Assembly (NCBI RefSeq): GCF_900091725.1
Contig: NZ_FMBW01000030.1
Location: forward strand, 124,001-188,000
Direction: 5' to 3'
Source: Streptomyces sp. DvalAA-43
GTDB lineage: Bacteria > Actinomycetota > Actinomycetes > Streptomycetales > Streptomycetaceae
Length of the DNA stretch: 64,000 nucleotides
Both the position numbers and the translations under genes were made by a program. Positions 9,012-19,980 of the stretch are shown piece after piece. The notes under the pieces were generated by a model. That model did not search any database. It had not been told where the DNA came from and saw only the letters and a program-made list of their open reading frames with translations. Position 1 is the stretch's first letter. Every line of letters starts with the position of its first letter.

Positions 9012-9545
9012 ATGCACGACCGAACCGACCTGCCCGAACAGACGGGCCCCGCCGAGCGCGACCGGCACGACTCCACCCGCTTCCCCGTCACCGTCGACGC
9101 CGCCCTGCGCGCCGCCGGCTGGCAGCCCGGCCGCTGGGACATCCGCCAGGCCGAGGAGTGGGCCGACGCGCTGCGCTCGCACGCCTCGCCCGCCGGCCAC
9201 CAGCACGCGGTCTTCCCCGCGGCCGTGGAGGCCTGGGCCGAATTCGGCGGACTCCACATCTCCGCGTCCGCACCGGGCCGCCAGATCGCACCCGCCCCGG
9301 TACGCATCGACCCACTGAGCGGACTCCACCTCGCCCGCACCCTCGGCGACCTCGGCCGGGCACTGGAGACCGAGGTCAGCCCCCTGGGCGAGGAAGGGGA
9401 CGGCCAGGCGGTCCTGGCCATCGACACCGAGGGCCGCGTCTACAGCATCGACCACACCGGCGACTGGTACCTCGGCCCGGACATCGACCAGGCACTGGCC
9501 ACCCTGATCTCGGGCATCCAGCCGGAACGCCTCGTCTCGGGCTGA
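9012..9545 (+). CDS. SUKH-3 domain immunity protein
   Basis: 177 residues with the SUKH-3 pattern: an N-terminal helix with AAGWQPGR, AVEAWAEFGGL and a C-terminal strand pair EGRVYSIDHTGDWYLG. SUKH-3 proteins bind and neutralise toxin domains, often deaminases or nucleases. It begins 10 bp after the YwqJ-type deaminase, so the two make a probable toxin/immunity pair. Start ATG at 9012 is chosen because upstream in-frame sequence lies inside the deaminase gene. Confidence 0.8.
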   Translation: MHDRTDLPEQTGPAERDRHDSTRFPVTVDAALRAAGWQPGRWDIRQAEEWADALRSHASPAGHQHAVFPAAVEAWAEFGGLHISASAPGRQIAPAPVRIDPLSGLHLARTLGDLGRALETEVSPLGEEGDGQAVLAIDTEGRVYSIDHTGDWYLGPDIDQALATLISGIQPERLVSG

Positions 9546-9619
9546 ACGAGCGGCGGGGACGTGCCCGCGGCGCGGGGCGTACTCGGCGGGGATGCGGCAC
9601 GCCCTCGGGGGCACGGGGC

Positions 9620-9668
9620 GTGCCCGAGGGCTCGACGTGCCCGAGGGCTCGGAGTGCCCAGAGGCCAC
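9620..9668. repeat. 17-bp tandem repeat
   Basis: Two adjacent 17-bp units beginning GTGCCCGAGGGCTCG (9620-9636, 9637-9653), followed by a degenerate third. Each contains the palindrome GCCCGAGGGC, so the array could fold. It sits between the convergent 3' ends of the SUKH-3 and histidine kinase genes. Confidence 0.6.
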
Positions 9669-9744
9669 CGCGTCGAGCCGGTCGCCAGGTCGTCGGCTCC
9701 GCCCCGCAGGACCGACCCGGCCCGCCCCCACCGGCCCCGGCGAA

Positions 9745-11061
9745 TCAGGCCGCCGCCCCCTGCACCGGCAGCACCGCCGACACCCGGAAGCCACCCGCGT
9801 CCGTCGGGCCCGAGACGAAGACACCGCCGAGCCCCTGCACCCGCTCCCGCATGCCGACCAGGCCATTGCCACCGCTCGGCAGCCCCGCGTCCGCCGTGGC
9901 CGCGTCCGACGGACCGTTCTCCACCTGCATCGCGACCTCCGCGCCCCGGTGCGCCAGCCGCACCCAGGTCTTCGCACCCGCCGCGTGCTTGTGGACGTTC
10001 GTCAGAGCCTCCTGCACCACCCGGTACGCCGTCTGCTCGACCTCCGGCGGATACGCGCGCGCCTCACCGTCCACCGACAGCTCCACCGTCATCCCGGCCG
10101 CCCTGGACTCCCCCACCAGGGTCTCCACCTCGTCCAGCCGAGGCCCGTCCTCCGTCGCCGCGGCGGCCGCGGCGGCCGCCGCCCGACCGACCGAGGCCAG
10201 CGGCACCGAGGCCGGCCGGGCCGTCACCGGGTCCCCCGTCCGCAGCACCCCGAGCATCTCCCGCAACTCCGTCAGCGCCTGCCGGCCCATGTCACCGACC
10301 AACGCCGCGTTCCGCACCGCCTTCGCCGGATCCTTCGGCGCGACGGCCTGGAGCGCGGCGGCGTGCACCACCATCAGGCTGACCCGGTGGGCGACCACGT
10401 CATGCATCTCGCGGGCGATCCGGTGGCGCTCCTCCACACGCGCCCACTCCGCCCGCTCCTCCGCCCGGTCGGCGAGCAGCGACAACTCCTGCTCCAGCGA
10501 GTCCGCCCGCTCCCGCAGGCTCTCCATCAGCCGCCGCCGGGCCCCTATGTAGAGGCCGAACAGCACGGGCGGCGCGGTGAGCCCGAGCGACATGAAGAGG
10601 GAGATCAGCGGTACGTACCAGTCGCCCGGCCCGAAGTCGTCCTGCTGGGCGACGCTCTGCCGCAGCCGTACGTAGGTGACGATGAACGTCCCCGCGAAGG
10701 ACATCCCCATCAGCACCGCGGTGATCCGCCGCGGCACATCGGAGGCGGCCAGCGTGTAGAGGCCGACCAGGCCCATCAGGAAGCCCATCTCGGCCGGCGT
10801 GGTCGCGATCGCCACCAGCACCACCGCGAGCGGCCAGCGCCGCCGCACCACCAGGACCGACCCCGCGAACAGCCCGAACAGCACACCCATCGGCACCGGC
10901 AACCCGGTGTCCCCGGCGAACTCCACCCCTTCCAGCGCGCACTCCAGCGCCGACAGGAGCCCGAGCCCCACATCCAGGGCGACACTGCGCCGCCGTTCCC
11001 ACCACCAGTAGCCGCGGGTGGTCGAACCCGCCGCGTCCCGGTCTGCCCCCGTTGCGGTCAT
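9745..11061 (-). CDS. Sensor histidine kinase, NarL/DesK type
   Basis: 438 residues. Four to six membrane helices in residues 28-175, a short coiled coil (about 178-212), the HisKA_3 box ERHRIAREMHDVVAHRVS with phospho-accepting His220, and a C-terminal HATPase with GLVGMRERVQGLGG. This class phosphorylates LuxR/NarL response regulators, but no regulator is adjacent on either side, so it is an orphan kinase here. The ATG at 11061 is preferred over an upstream in-frame ATG because it starts immediately before a WWWERR membrane boundary and has a GTAGGG ribosome site. Confidence 0.85.
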   Translation of the reverse strand: MTATGADRDAAGSTTRGYWWWERRRSVALDVGLGLLSALECALEGVEFAGDTGLPVPMGVLFGLFAGSVLVVRRRWPLAVVLVAIATTPAEMGFLMGLVGLYTLAASDVPRRITAVLMGMSFAGTFIVTYVRLRQSVAQQDDFGPGDWYVPLISLFMSLGLTAPPVLFGLYIGARRRLMESLRERADSLEQELSLLADRAEERAEWARVEERHRIAREMHDVVAHRVSLMVVHAAALQAVAPKDPAKAVRNAALVGDMGRQALTELREMLGVLRTGDPVTARPASVPLASVGRAAAAAAAAATEDGPRLDEVETLVGESRAAGMTVELSVDGEARAYPPEVEQTAYRVVQEALTNVHKHAAGAKTWVRLAHRGAEVAMQVENGPSDAATADAGLPSGGNGLVGMRERVQGLGGVFVSGPTDAGGFRVSAVLPVQGAAA

Positions 11062-11216
11062 GCCGTCCACCCTACGGGCGGGCGCACCTGGTTTTCGGGC
11101 GACGGCAACACCATGTGCGTCCACCGAACGAAGGCGAAACGCCTACTTATCGCTTGAAATGGCGAATCGGGCAGGCTTTCGCACCGGACGTCCGTATTCC
11201 GGACGATGCTCGTCGC

Positions 11217-12090
11217 ATGACGGAAATCACGAGCAAGTACGCCAACTTCGAAGACCTGCGCGAGCAGGCGATCGCGTTACGCCGGGAGGGCCTCAGCCTC
11301 CGGCAGATCCGCGACCGGCTGCACATCCACAACAACGACATCCTGGGCCGCCTCGTCCGAGGCGAGCCCGCCCCGGAGTGGACGAAGCGCCCACGCGCCA
11401 AGGACGACCTCCGGGAGAAGGCCCGGGACCTGCGCGGCCAGGGCATGACGTACGACCGGATCCAGGTGGAGCTGGGCCGCTCGAAGAGCTCGATCTCGCT
11501 GTGGGTGCGGGATCTGCCGAAGCCGGAACGCAAGCGGACACGGGAGGAAGCATCCGCCATCGCACGGCGCGGCTGGGAGCCCACGCTTCGGCGGCGCGAC
11601 GAGGAGCGCCAGGAGACGAGGAGACGGGCACGGAGCGAGATCGACACCATGAGCGCGAACGAGTTGTTCCTGCTCGGCGTGGGCCTCTACTGGGCGGAGG
11701 GCTCCAAGTCCAAGCCCCACCGCACGCAGGAGCGGGTCTCGTTCGTCAACAGCGACCCGGACATGATCAAGGTCTTCCTCGCCCGGCTCCGCCTGCTGGG
11801 AGTGGGCGACGAGCGGCTCCGCTTTCACGTACACATCCACGAGACGGCCGATGTCGCGTCGGCGGAGCGGTTCTGGGCCACCCCGACGGGCGCCGATACG
11901 TCCGCATTCGGCAAGACGACGATCAAGAGGCACCCCCCCGAGGACCAACCGGAAGAACGTCGGGGAGGGCTACCGGGGTTGCCTGGTGGTGCGAGTTCTG
12001 AAAAGTGCTGACCTGTACCGTCGCATCGAGGGCTGGTGGTACGGCATAGTAGGGGCTGCCTCGATGCCCGATCGGCAAATTCGGACATGA
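11217..12090 (+). pseudogene. HTH plus LAGLIDADG-like protein, frameshifted near the 3' end
   Basis: From ATG 11217 the reading frame shows two helix-turn-helix repeats (LREGLSLRQIRDRLHIHNND-like near residues 15-45, then GMTYDRIQVELGRSKSSISL near 75-100) and a C-terminal domain with LLGVGLYWAEGS and FVNSDPDMIKVFL, suggestive of the LAGLIDADG fold. At 11933-11939 there is a run of seven C. The frame continues to a stop at 12011 with nonsense, while the +1 frame continues as RTNRKNVGEGYRGCLVV...LYRRIEGWWYGIV to a stop at 12090. Removing one C restores the full protein. Residue 21 is a rare TTA codon (11277-11279). Could be a sequencing error. Function unknown. Confidence 0.65.
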
Positions 12091-12101
12091 CGGACAATCT
12101 A

Positions 12102-12172
12102 TCCCGGGTCGTCTAATGGCAGGACAAATGGTTTTGGTCCATTGAATGAGGGTTCGATTCCTTCCCCGGGAG
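12102..12172 (+). tRNA. tRNA-Gln (anticodon UUG)
   Basis: Cloverleaf read directly: acceptor arms TCCCGGG (12102-12108) and CCCGGGA (12165-12171), anticodon stem AATGG/CCATT, seven-base loop TTTTGGT with anticodon TTG at 12134-12136, and T arm with GGTTCGATTCC. CCA is not encoded. A strong hairpin follows at 12181-12209. Confidence 0.95.
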
Positions 12173-12180
12173 CTCGATGA

Positions 12181-12209
12181 CGGGCCCCGACCTCAGAGGT
12201 CGGGGCCCG
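12181..12209 (+). terminator. Terminator after tRNA-Gln
   Basis: Perfect 13-bp stem CGGGCCCCGACCT / AGGTCGGGGCCCG around a CAG loop, nine bases after the tRNA end. Confidence 0.85.
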
Positions 12210-12237
12210 CACCCATGCCCGCCCCATACCCCCCCGG

Positions 12238-12264
12238 TATCCTTCGGGTGTCCACCACCCGAAG
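12238..12264 (+). promoter_or_regulatory. glmU promoter -10 and 5' UTR hairpin
   Basis: TATCCT at 12238-12243 fits a -10 box. It is overlapped by a perfect 9-bp hairpin (CTTCGGGTG, loop TCCAC, CACCCGAAG; 12242-12264) that would begin the transcript or coat the promoter. The GTG start is 15 bp further on. Confidence 0.4.
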
Positions 12265-12279
12265 CCGAAGGGCATTTCC

Positions 12280-13728
12280 GTGAGCTCCGAACGCCCGGCA
12301 GCCGTCGTCGTCCTCGCAGCGGGTGAGGGCACCCGCATGAAGTCGAAGACCCCCAAGGTTCTGCACGAGATCTCCGGGCGCTCGCTCGTCGGACATGTCG
12401 TCGCCGCCTCCCGCGAACTGGACCCCGAACACCTCGTCGTGGTCGTCGGCCACCGCAGCGAGCAGGTCACCGCACACCTCACCGCCGCCGACGACCGGCT
12501 GCGGACCGCCCACCAGGCGGAGCAGAAGGGCACCGGCCACGCCGTGCGCGTCGGTCTCGACGAGCTGGGGGGCGCCGTCGAGGGCACCGTGATCGTCGTC
12601 TGCGGCGACACCCCGCTGCTCTCCGGCGAGACGCTCCGCGCGCTCGCCGCCACCCACACGGCCGACGCCAACGCCGTCACCGTGCTGACCGCCGAGGTCC
12701 CGGACTCCACCGGCTACGGCCGCATCGTCCGCGACCCGGCCGACGGCGCGGTCACCGCGATCGTCGAGCACAAGGACGCCACCGACGCCCAGCGCGCGAT
12801 CCGGGAGATCAACTCCGGGGTCTTCGCCTTCGACGGCCGGCTGCTCGCCGACGCCCTCGGCAAGGTCCGCACCGACAACAGCCAGGGCGAGGAGTACCTC
12901 ACCGACGTCCTCTCCATCCTGGGCGAGGCCGGGCACCGGGTCGGCGCCTCGGTCGCCGTCGACCACCGCGAGATCCTCGGCATCAACAACCGGGTCCAGC
13001 TGGCCGAGGCCCGGCGGCTGCTGAACCAGCGGCTGCTGGAGCGGGCCATGATGGCCGGTGTGACCGTCGTGGACCCGGCGTCCACGGTGATCGACGCCAC
13101 CGTCACCTACGAGCGGGACGCGCTCGTGCACCCGGGCACCCAGCTCCTCGGCACCACGCATCTCGGCGAGGACGCCGAGGTCGGCCCCAACACCCGGCTC
13201 ACGGACACCGTCGTCCGGGCGGGCGCGCGGGTGGACAACACGGTCGCGGACCGGGCGGAGATCGGCGAGGGCGCCACGGTCGGCCCGTACGCCTATCTGC
13301 GGCCCGGCACCCGGCTGGGCACGAAGGCCAAGGCCGGTACGTACGTGGAGATGAAGAACGCCACGATCGGCGAGGGCACCAAGGTCCCGCACCTGAGCTA
13401 CGTGGGCGACGCGACGATCGGCGACCACACCAACATCGGTGCGGCCAGCGTCTTCGTGAACTACGACGGCGTGGCCAAGCACCACACGACGATCGGCTCC
13501 CACTGCCGTACCGGGTCGGACAATATGTTTGTGGCGCCTGTCACGGTCGGGGACGGCGCCTACACCGCGGCCGGCTCGGTCATCACCAAGGACGTACCGC
13601 CCGGTTCGCTGGCCGTCGCCCGCGGCCAGCAAAGGAATATCGAGGGTTGGGTGGCCCGCAAGCGTCCGGGGAGCGGCGCCGCGCAGGCGGCCCAGGCCGC
13701 CGCATCGGAGCGCAACAGCGAAAGCTGA
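12280..13728 (+). CDS. glmU: Bifunctional GlcNAc-1-P uridyltransferase / GlcN-1-P acetyltransferase
   Basis: 482 residues, the usual length for GlmU. It makes UDP-GlcNAc for peptidoglycan: acetylation of glucosamine-1-phosphate, then uridylyl transfer. The N-terminal pyrophosphorylase carries LAAGEGTRMKSKTPKVLHEI; the C-terminal half is a left-handed beta helix with hexapeptide repeats (EIGEGATVGPYAYLRPG, then NYDGVAKHHTTIGS). GTG start at 12280 with GAAGGG upstream. Lies directly upstream of prs, the conserved actinobacterial order. Confidence 0.97.
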   Translation: MSSERPAAVVVLAAGEGTRMKSKTPKVLHEISGRSLVGHVVAASRELDPEHLVVVVGHRSEQVTAHLTAADDRLRTAHQAEQKGTGHAVRVGLDELGGAVEGTVIVVCGDTPLLSGETLRALAATHTADANAVTVLTAEVPDSTGYGRIVRDPADGAVTAIVEHKDATDAQRAIREINSGVFAFDGRLLADALGKVRTDNSQGEEYLTDVLSILGEAGHRVGASVAVDHREILGINNRVQLAEARRLLNQRLLERAMMAGVTVVDPASTVIDATVTYERDALVHPGTQLLGTTHLGEDAEVGPNTRLTDTVVRAGARVDNTVADRAEIGEGATVGPYAYLRPGTRLGTKAKAGTYVEMKNATIGEGTKVPHLSYVGDATIGDHTNIGAASVFVNYDGVAKHHTTIGSHCRTGSDNMFVAPVTVGDGAYTAAGSVITKDVPPGSLAVARGQQRNIEGWVARKRPGSGAAQAAQAAASERNSES

Positions 13729-13737
13729 CCGGAAACA

Positions 13738-13759
13738 GGTACGCCGAGCACGGCGTACC
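13738..13759 (+). terminator. Hairpin between glmU and prs
   Basis: Perfect 9-bp stem GGTACGCCG / CGGCGTACC with loop AGCA, ten bases after the glmU stop. Either terminates or attenuates read-through into prs. Confidence 0.6.
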
Positions 13760-13849
13760 GTGATAGATGCTCACCCCATTTCGGCTGGCTCGTTGCGCAT
13801 CGGGACAACATGCGCGCAGCGCCAGGAACACGTCTGAGGAGACTGTGCT

Positions 13850-14824
13850 GTGACCGGGATCAAGACGACCGGCGAGAAGAAACTGATGCTCTTCTCCGGC
13901 CGCGCCCACCCCGAGCTGGCCGAGGAGGTCGCGCACCAGTTGGGTGTCGGCCTCGTGCCGACGAAGGCCTTCGATTTCGCCAATGGTGAGATCTACGTCC
14001 GCTTCCAGGAGTCGGCCCGTGGCGCCGACTGCTTCCTGATCCAGAGCCACACCGCTCCGATCAACAAGTGGATCATGGAGCAGCTCATCATGCTGGACGC
14101 GCTGAAGCGCGCCTCGGCCCGTTCCATCACGGTGATCGTGCCGTTCTACGGCTATGCCCGTCAGGACAAGAAGCACCGCGGCCGTGAGCCGATCTCGGCC
14201 CGTCTGGTCGCCGATCTGATGAAGACGGCGGGTGCCGACCGCATCCTCACCGTCGATCTGCACACGGACCAGATCCAGGGCTTCTTCGACGGCCCGGTGG
14301 ACCACCTCTTCGCGCTGCCGATCCTGGCCGACTACGTCGGTGCCAAGGTCGACCGTTCCAAGCTGACGATCGTCTCCCCGGACGCCGGCCGGGTGCGGGT
14401 CGCCGACCGCTGGTGCGACCGTCTGGACGCCCCGCTGGCCATCGTGCACAAGCGCCGTGACAAGGACGTCGCCAACCAGGTGACCGTCCACGAGGTCGTC
14501 GGCAATGTGAAGGGCCGGGTCTGTGTCCTGGTCGACGACATGATCGACACCGGTGGTACCATCTGTGCCGCCGCCGACGCCCTGTTCGCGCACGGCGCCG
14601 AGGACGTCATAGTGACGGCCACCCACGGTGTGCTGTCGGGTCCGGCCGCGGACCGGCTGAAGAACTCCAAGGTCAGCGAGTTCGTGTTCACGGACACCCT
14701 GCCGACCCCGGGCGAGCTGGAGCTCGACAAGATCACGGTGCTCTCGATCGCGCCGACGATCGCGCGCGCGGTGCGTGAGGTCTTCGAGGACGGTTCGGTC
14801 ACGAGCCTCTTCGAGGAGCAGTAG
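13850..14824 (+). CDS. prs: Ribose-phosphate pyrophosphokinase
   Basis: 324 residues. Makes PRPP from ribose-5-phosphate and ATP, feeding purine, pyrimidine, His and Trp synthesis. Motifs: LFSGRAHPELAEEVA at the N-terminus, the catalytic flexible-loop region YGYARQDKKHRGREPIS, PDAGRVRVAD, and the PRPP loop VLVDDMIDTGGT. GTG start at 13850 with GAGGAG upstream. Follows glmU by 121 bp on the same strand and has its own leader. Confidence 0.97.
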   Translation: MTGIKTTGEKKLMLFSGRAHPELAEEVAHQLGVGLVPTKAFDFANGEIYVRFQESARGADCFLIQSHTAPINKWIMEQLIMLDALKRASARSITVIVPFYGYARQDKKHRGREPISARLVADLMKTAGADRILTVDLHTDQIQGFFDGPVDHLFALPILADYVGAKVDRSKLTIVSPDAGRVRVADRWCDRLDAPLAIVHKRRDKDVANQVTVHEVVGNVKGRVCVLVDDMIDTGGTICAAADALFAHGAEDVIVTATHGVLSGPAADRLKNSKVSEFVFTDTLPTPGELELDKITVLSIAPTIARAVREVFEDGSVTSLFEEQ

Positions 14825-14892
14825 GAGCAGCGGGAGTGGTGGTCGGAGCAGCGGCTCCGAAGATCCACTTTGGGGGCGGCCTCCCCGCCGGG

Positions 14893-15027
14893 TAGACTCA
14901 GTGAGTTGCTCGGCGAGGGAGGCCGTACTCATGTGTACGGCGGTCCGTTATCGACGCGCTCTTCGTAGCAGGCCTGTCGTGGGCCGGGTGACCATCCAAG
15001 TTTCGTCACCTTACGAGGAGTGCAGTC
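14893..15027 (+). promoter_or_regulatory. rplY promoter and ~125-nt leader
   Basis: TAGACT at 14893-14898 fits a -10 box. The leader that follows contains a hairpin CCGTAC...GTACGG (14923-14940) and ends with GAGGAG before the rplY ATG. Ribosomal-protein leaders of this kind may be regulated, but nothing more can be shown here. Confidence 0.4.
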
Positions 15028-15615
15028 ATGGCTGAGGTCAAGCTCGACGCCCAGGTCCGTACCGAGTTCGGCAAGGGTGCCGCCCGTCGCACCCGTCGCG
15101 CCAACCTGGTTCCCGCGGTCGTCTACGGCCACGGTGCCGAGCCGGTTCACGTCACCCTGCCGGGTCACGACCTGATGATGGCGCTCAAGACCGCCAACGT
15201 CCTGATCGGTCTGGAGATCGACGGCAAGGACGCGCTGGTCATCCCGAAGGCCGTGCAGCGCAACCCGCTGAAGGGCGACATCGAGCACGTCGACCTGCTG
15301 ACCGTCAAGCGCGGCGAGAAGGTCAACGTCGAGATCGCCGTGCACGTCGAGGGCGACCTGGCCCCGGGCGGCAACCTGCTGGAGTACGTCCAGAACACCC
15401 TGCTGGTCGAGGCCGAGGCCACCCACATCCCGGAGTCGGTCACGGTCTCCGTCGCGGGCCTGGACGCCGGTGCGTCCGTTCTCGCCAAGGACATCCCGCT
15501 GCCCAAGGGCTCCGTGCTGGCCGGTGACGAGGACGCCGTCGTGCTCCAGGTCGTCGCCGCGCAGGCCGAGGAGCCGGCTGCCGAGGGTGCCGAGGGCGAG
15601 GGCGCCGAGGCCTGA
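15028..15615 (+). CDS. rplY: 50S ribosomal protein L25/general stress protein Ctc
   Basis: 195 residues. Binds 5S rRNA in the large subunit. The N-terminal L25 domain starts with VKLDAQVRTEFGKGAARRTRR, followed by the long C-terminal TL5/Ctc beta domain and an acidic Glu/Ala tail (about 175-195), which makes it the long Ctc form. GAGGAG precedes the ATG. Sits upstream of pth as in many bacteria, with a terminator between. Confidence 0.97.
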   Translation: MAEVKLDAQVRTEFGKGAARRTRRANLVPAVVYGHGAEPVHVTLPGHDLMMALKTANVLIGLEIDGKDALVIPKAVQRNPLKGDIEHVDLLTVKRGEKVNVEIAVHVEGDLAPGGNLLEYVQNTLLVEAEATHIPESVTVSVAGLDAGASVLAKDIPLPKGSVLAGDEDAVVLQVVAAQAEEPAAEGAEGEGAEA

Positions 15616-15625
15616 GCCTCGTCGC

Positions 15626-15657
15626 ACTGCTTCACCGCTTGACTGCTTCACTGCTTG
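15626..15657. repeat. 16-bp tandem repeat
   Basis: Two adjacent copies of ACTGCTTCACCGCTTG / ACTGCTTCACTGCTTG directly after the rplY stop and just before the terminator. Confidence 0.7.
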
Positions 15658-15661
15658 ACTG

Positions 15662-15700
15662 ACGGGGCGGCGGTTCCTTGTTCGAGGACCGCCGCCCCGT
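15662..15700 (+). terminator. rplY terminator
   Basis: Inverted repeat ACGGGGCGGCGGTTCC / GGACCGCCGCCCCGT (one bulged T) followed by TTTCCCT, a classical intrinsic terminator shape. Confidence 0.8.
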
Positions 15701-15745
15701 TTCCCTGTCATCAGCTTCCCCGTCATCAGCTTCCCTGTAATCAGC
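15701..15745. repeat. 15-bp triple tandem repeat
   Basis: Three adjacent 15-bp units TTCCCTGTCATCAGC, TTCCCCGTCATCAGC and TTCCCTGTAATCAGC, in the pth leader. Confidence 0.75.
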
Positions 15746-15781
15746 GCAATCAGCCGTCGTACGCGAGGAGACCGAGCGCAG

Positions 15782-16375
15782 ATGTCCGACGCCACCGAAC
15801 CCTGGCTCATCGTGGGCCTCGGCAATCCCGGCCCCGAGTACGCGGCGAACCGGCACAACGTCGGCTTCATGGTGGCCGATCTCCTGGCCGAGCGGATCGG
15901 CGGGAAGTTCAAGCGGGCGCAGAAGGCGCAGGCGCAGGTCGTGGAGGGCCGTATGGGTCCGCCCGGACCGGCGAACCGGCGGGTGATCCTGGCCAAGCCG
16001 ATGTCGTACATGAATCTCTCGGGCGGGCCGGTCACGGCGCTGCGCGACTTCTACAAGGTGCCGACGGACCACATCGTGGCGATCCACGACGAGCTGGACA
16101 TCGACTTCGGGGCGCTGCGGCTGAAGCTGGGTGGCGGCGACAACGGTCACAACGGGCTGAAGTCGATGACCAAGTCGATGGGTCCGGACTATCACCGGGT
16201 GCGGTTCGGGATCGGGCGGCCGCCGGGGCGGATGCAGGTCGCGGACTTCGTGCTGAAGGACTTCTCGTCCACCGAGCGCAAGGAGCTCGCGTACCTGGTG
16301 GACCGGGCGGCGGATTCGGTGGAGTGCCTGCTGGCGGAGGGCCTGGAGCGCGCGCAGAGCGCGTACAACTCGTAG
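15782..16375 (+). CDS. pth: Peptidyl-tRNA hydrolase
   Basis: 197 residues. Recycles peptidyl-tRNA released from stalled ribosomes. Conserved [20 protein letters not shown] (catalytic His in RHNVG), [19 protein letters not shown] and [12 protein letters not shown] are all present. ATG at 15782 with GAGGAGACC upstream. Located after rplY as in other actinobacteria. Confidence 0.97.
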   Translation: MSDATEPWLIVGLGNPGPEYAANRHNVGFMVADLLAERIGGKFKRAQKAQAQVVEGRMGPPGPANRRVILAKPMSYMNLSGGPVTALRDFYKVPTDHIVAIHDELDIDFGALRLKLGGGDNGHNGLKSMTKSMGPDYHRVRFGIGRPPGRMQVADFVLKDFSSTERKELAYLVDRAADSVECLLAEGLERAQSAYNS

Positions 16376-16424
16376 GCGCGGGGTGCGTACAAGTCGCAGG
16401 GCACGGTTGCGCGTACAACTCTGA
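16361..16424. repeat. Degenerate duplication of the pth 3' end
   Basis: GCGTACAACTC (16361), GCGTACAAGTC (16385) and GCGTACAACTC (16411) recur at 24-26 bp spacing. The first copy ends pth itself; the others lie beyond its stop, so the last codons look duplicated. Confidence 0.55.
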
Positions 16425-16499
16425 CATTCCTGCCGGTACCCCGGCGTTTTTCGGCCACGAGTTGACCGGTGGCCCCGGTCTGCCCAAGGATCGCTCCCC

Positions 16500-16970
16500 A
16501 TGAAGCGGAGCTCCTCCCACCGCGCCCTGGTCTACGCCCGCAACGCCGCCATGGGCTGTGTTGTCCTGTTGCTGCTGGTGGCGGGTGTGCTGTCGTCCTG
16601 GAACGAGGCGCACCACATCATTCTGGCCAAGGGCCGTGAGCACGGCACGATGACGGTGACGGGGTGCGGCGCCGATGTCTGCACGGGGCCGTTCGCGCCG
16701 TCGGGGCAGGCGGTCGCGCGGTCGCGGGTGACGATCGACAGTTCCGTCGCGGCGCGCAGGGGTGACCGGTTCCCGGTGGTGGTGAAGCCGGGTACGGACG
16801 ATGTGGTGCGGACCGGAACGCCGGGCTTTCTGCATGCCTGGGTGCCGCTGGGCGGTGCGCTGTTGCTGGCGGGGCTGGTGATCGGCGGGGGGCTGCGGAT
16901 GTCGCGGACCGGCTGGTGCACCGGGCTCGCGGGTACGGCCCTGCTCGTGGCGACGTTCTTCGCGCTGTGA
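16500..16970 (+). CDS. Small membrane protein of unknown function
   Basis: 156 residues. One N-terminal helix (about 14-36, MGCVVLLLLVAGVLSSW), an exported-looking middle with two Cys (CGADVC), and two C-terminal helices. ATG at 16500 with AAGGA upstream. Lies between pth and the oppositely oriented ppc gene. I do not recognise a family; topology is the only visible information. Confidence 0.75.
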   Translation: MKRSSSHRALVYARNAAMGCVVLLLLVAGVLSSWNEAHHIILAKGREHGTMTVTGCGADVCTGPFAPSGQAVARSRVTIDSSVAARRGDRFPVVVKPGTDDVVRTGTPGFLHAWVPLGGALLLAGLVIGGGLRMSRTGWCTGLAGTALLVATFFAL

Positions 16971-16997
16971 GCGGGGCCGTACCCGGTCCGGTGGGGG

Positions 16998-19727
<2,730 letters not shown>

Positions 19728-19980
19728 GGTGTGCGGCTCCTTGCAGTGGTTGAGCACAGGGGTTCTCCGGGGCCGCGGCAGGCAGCGGCCACAGGGGTTC
19801 TCCGGGGGCCACGACAGGCAGCGGTGCTGGCGTCACCCCGGGAAGCAGAGTGCGGACCGCGCTGTCCGACCCCACCAGGATAGGTGTCCACTCCGTCGGC
19901 CCCACTGGCGGCCCGATCGGGTTTCCCCTTCGTGGGCGGCCCGTCGCGCTCTCGTGCGATGGGCCCGTGCGCTGCCATAC

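Noticed and set aside
11933..11939. Programmed ribosomal frameshifting at the C7 run
   Set aside because: No downstream pseudoknot or stop-proximal Shine-Dalgarno element is apparent; error or mutation is more likely, so it is kept only as a possibility.
12102..12172. tRNA-Gln as an integration (attB) site
   Set aside because: No duplicated tRNA 3' end, integrase gene or GC break is seen next to it.
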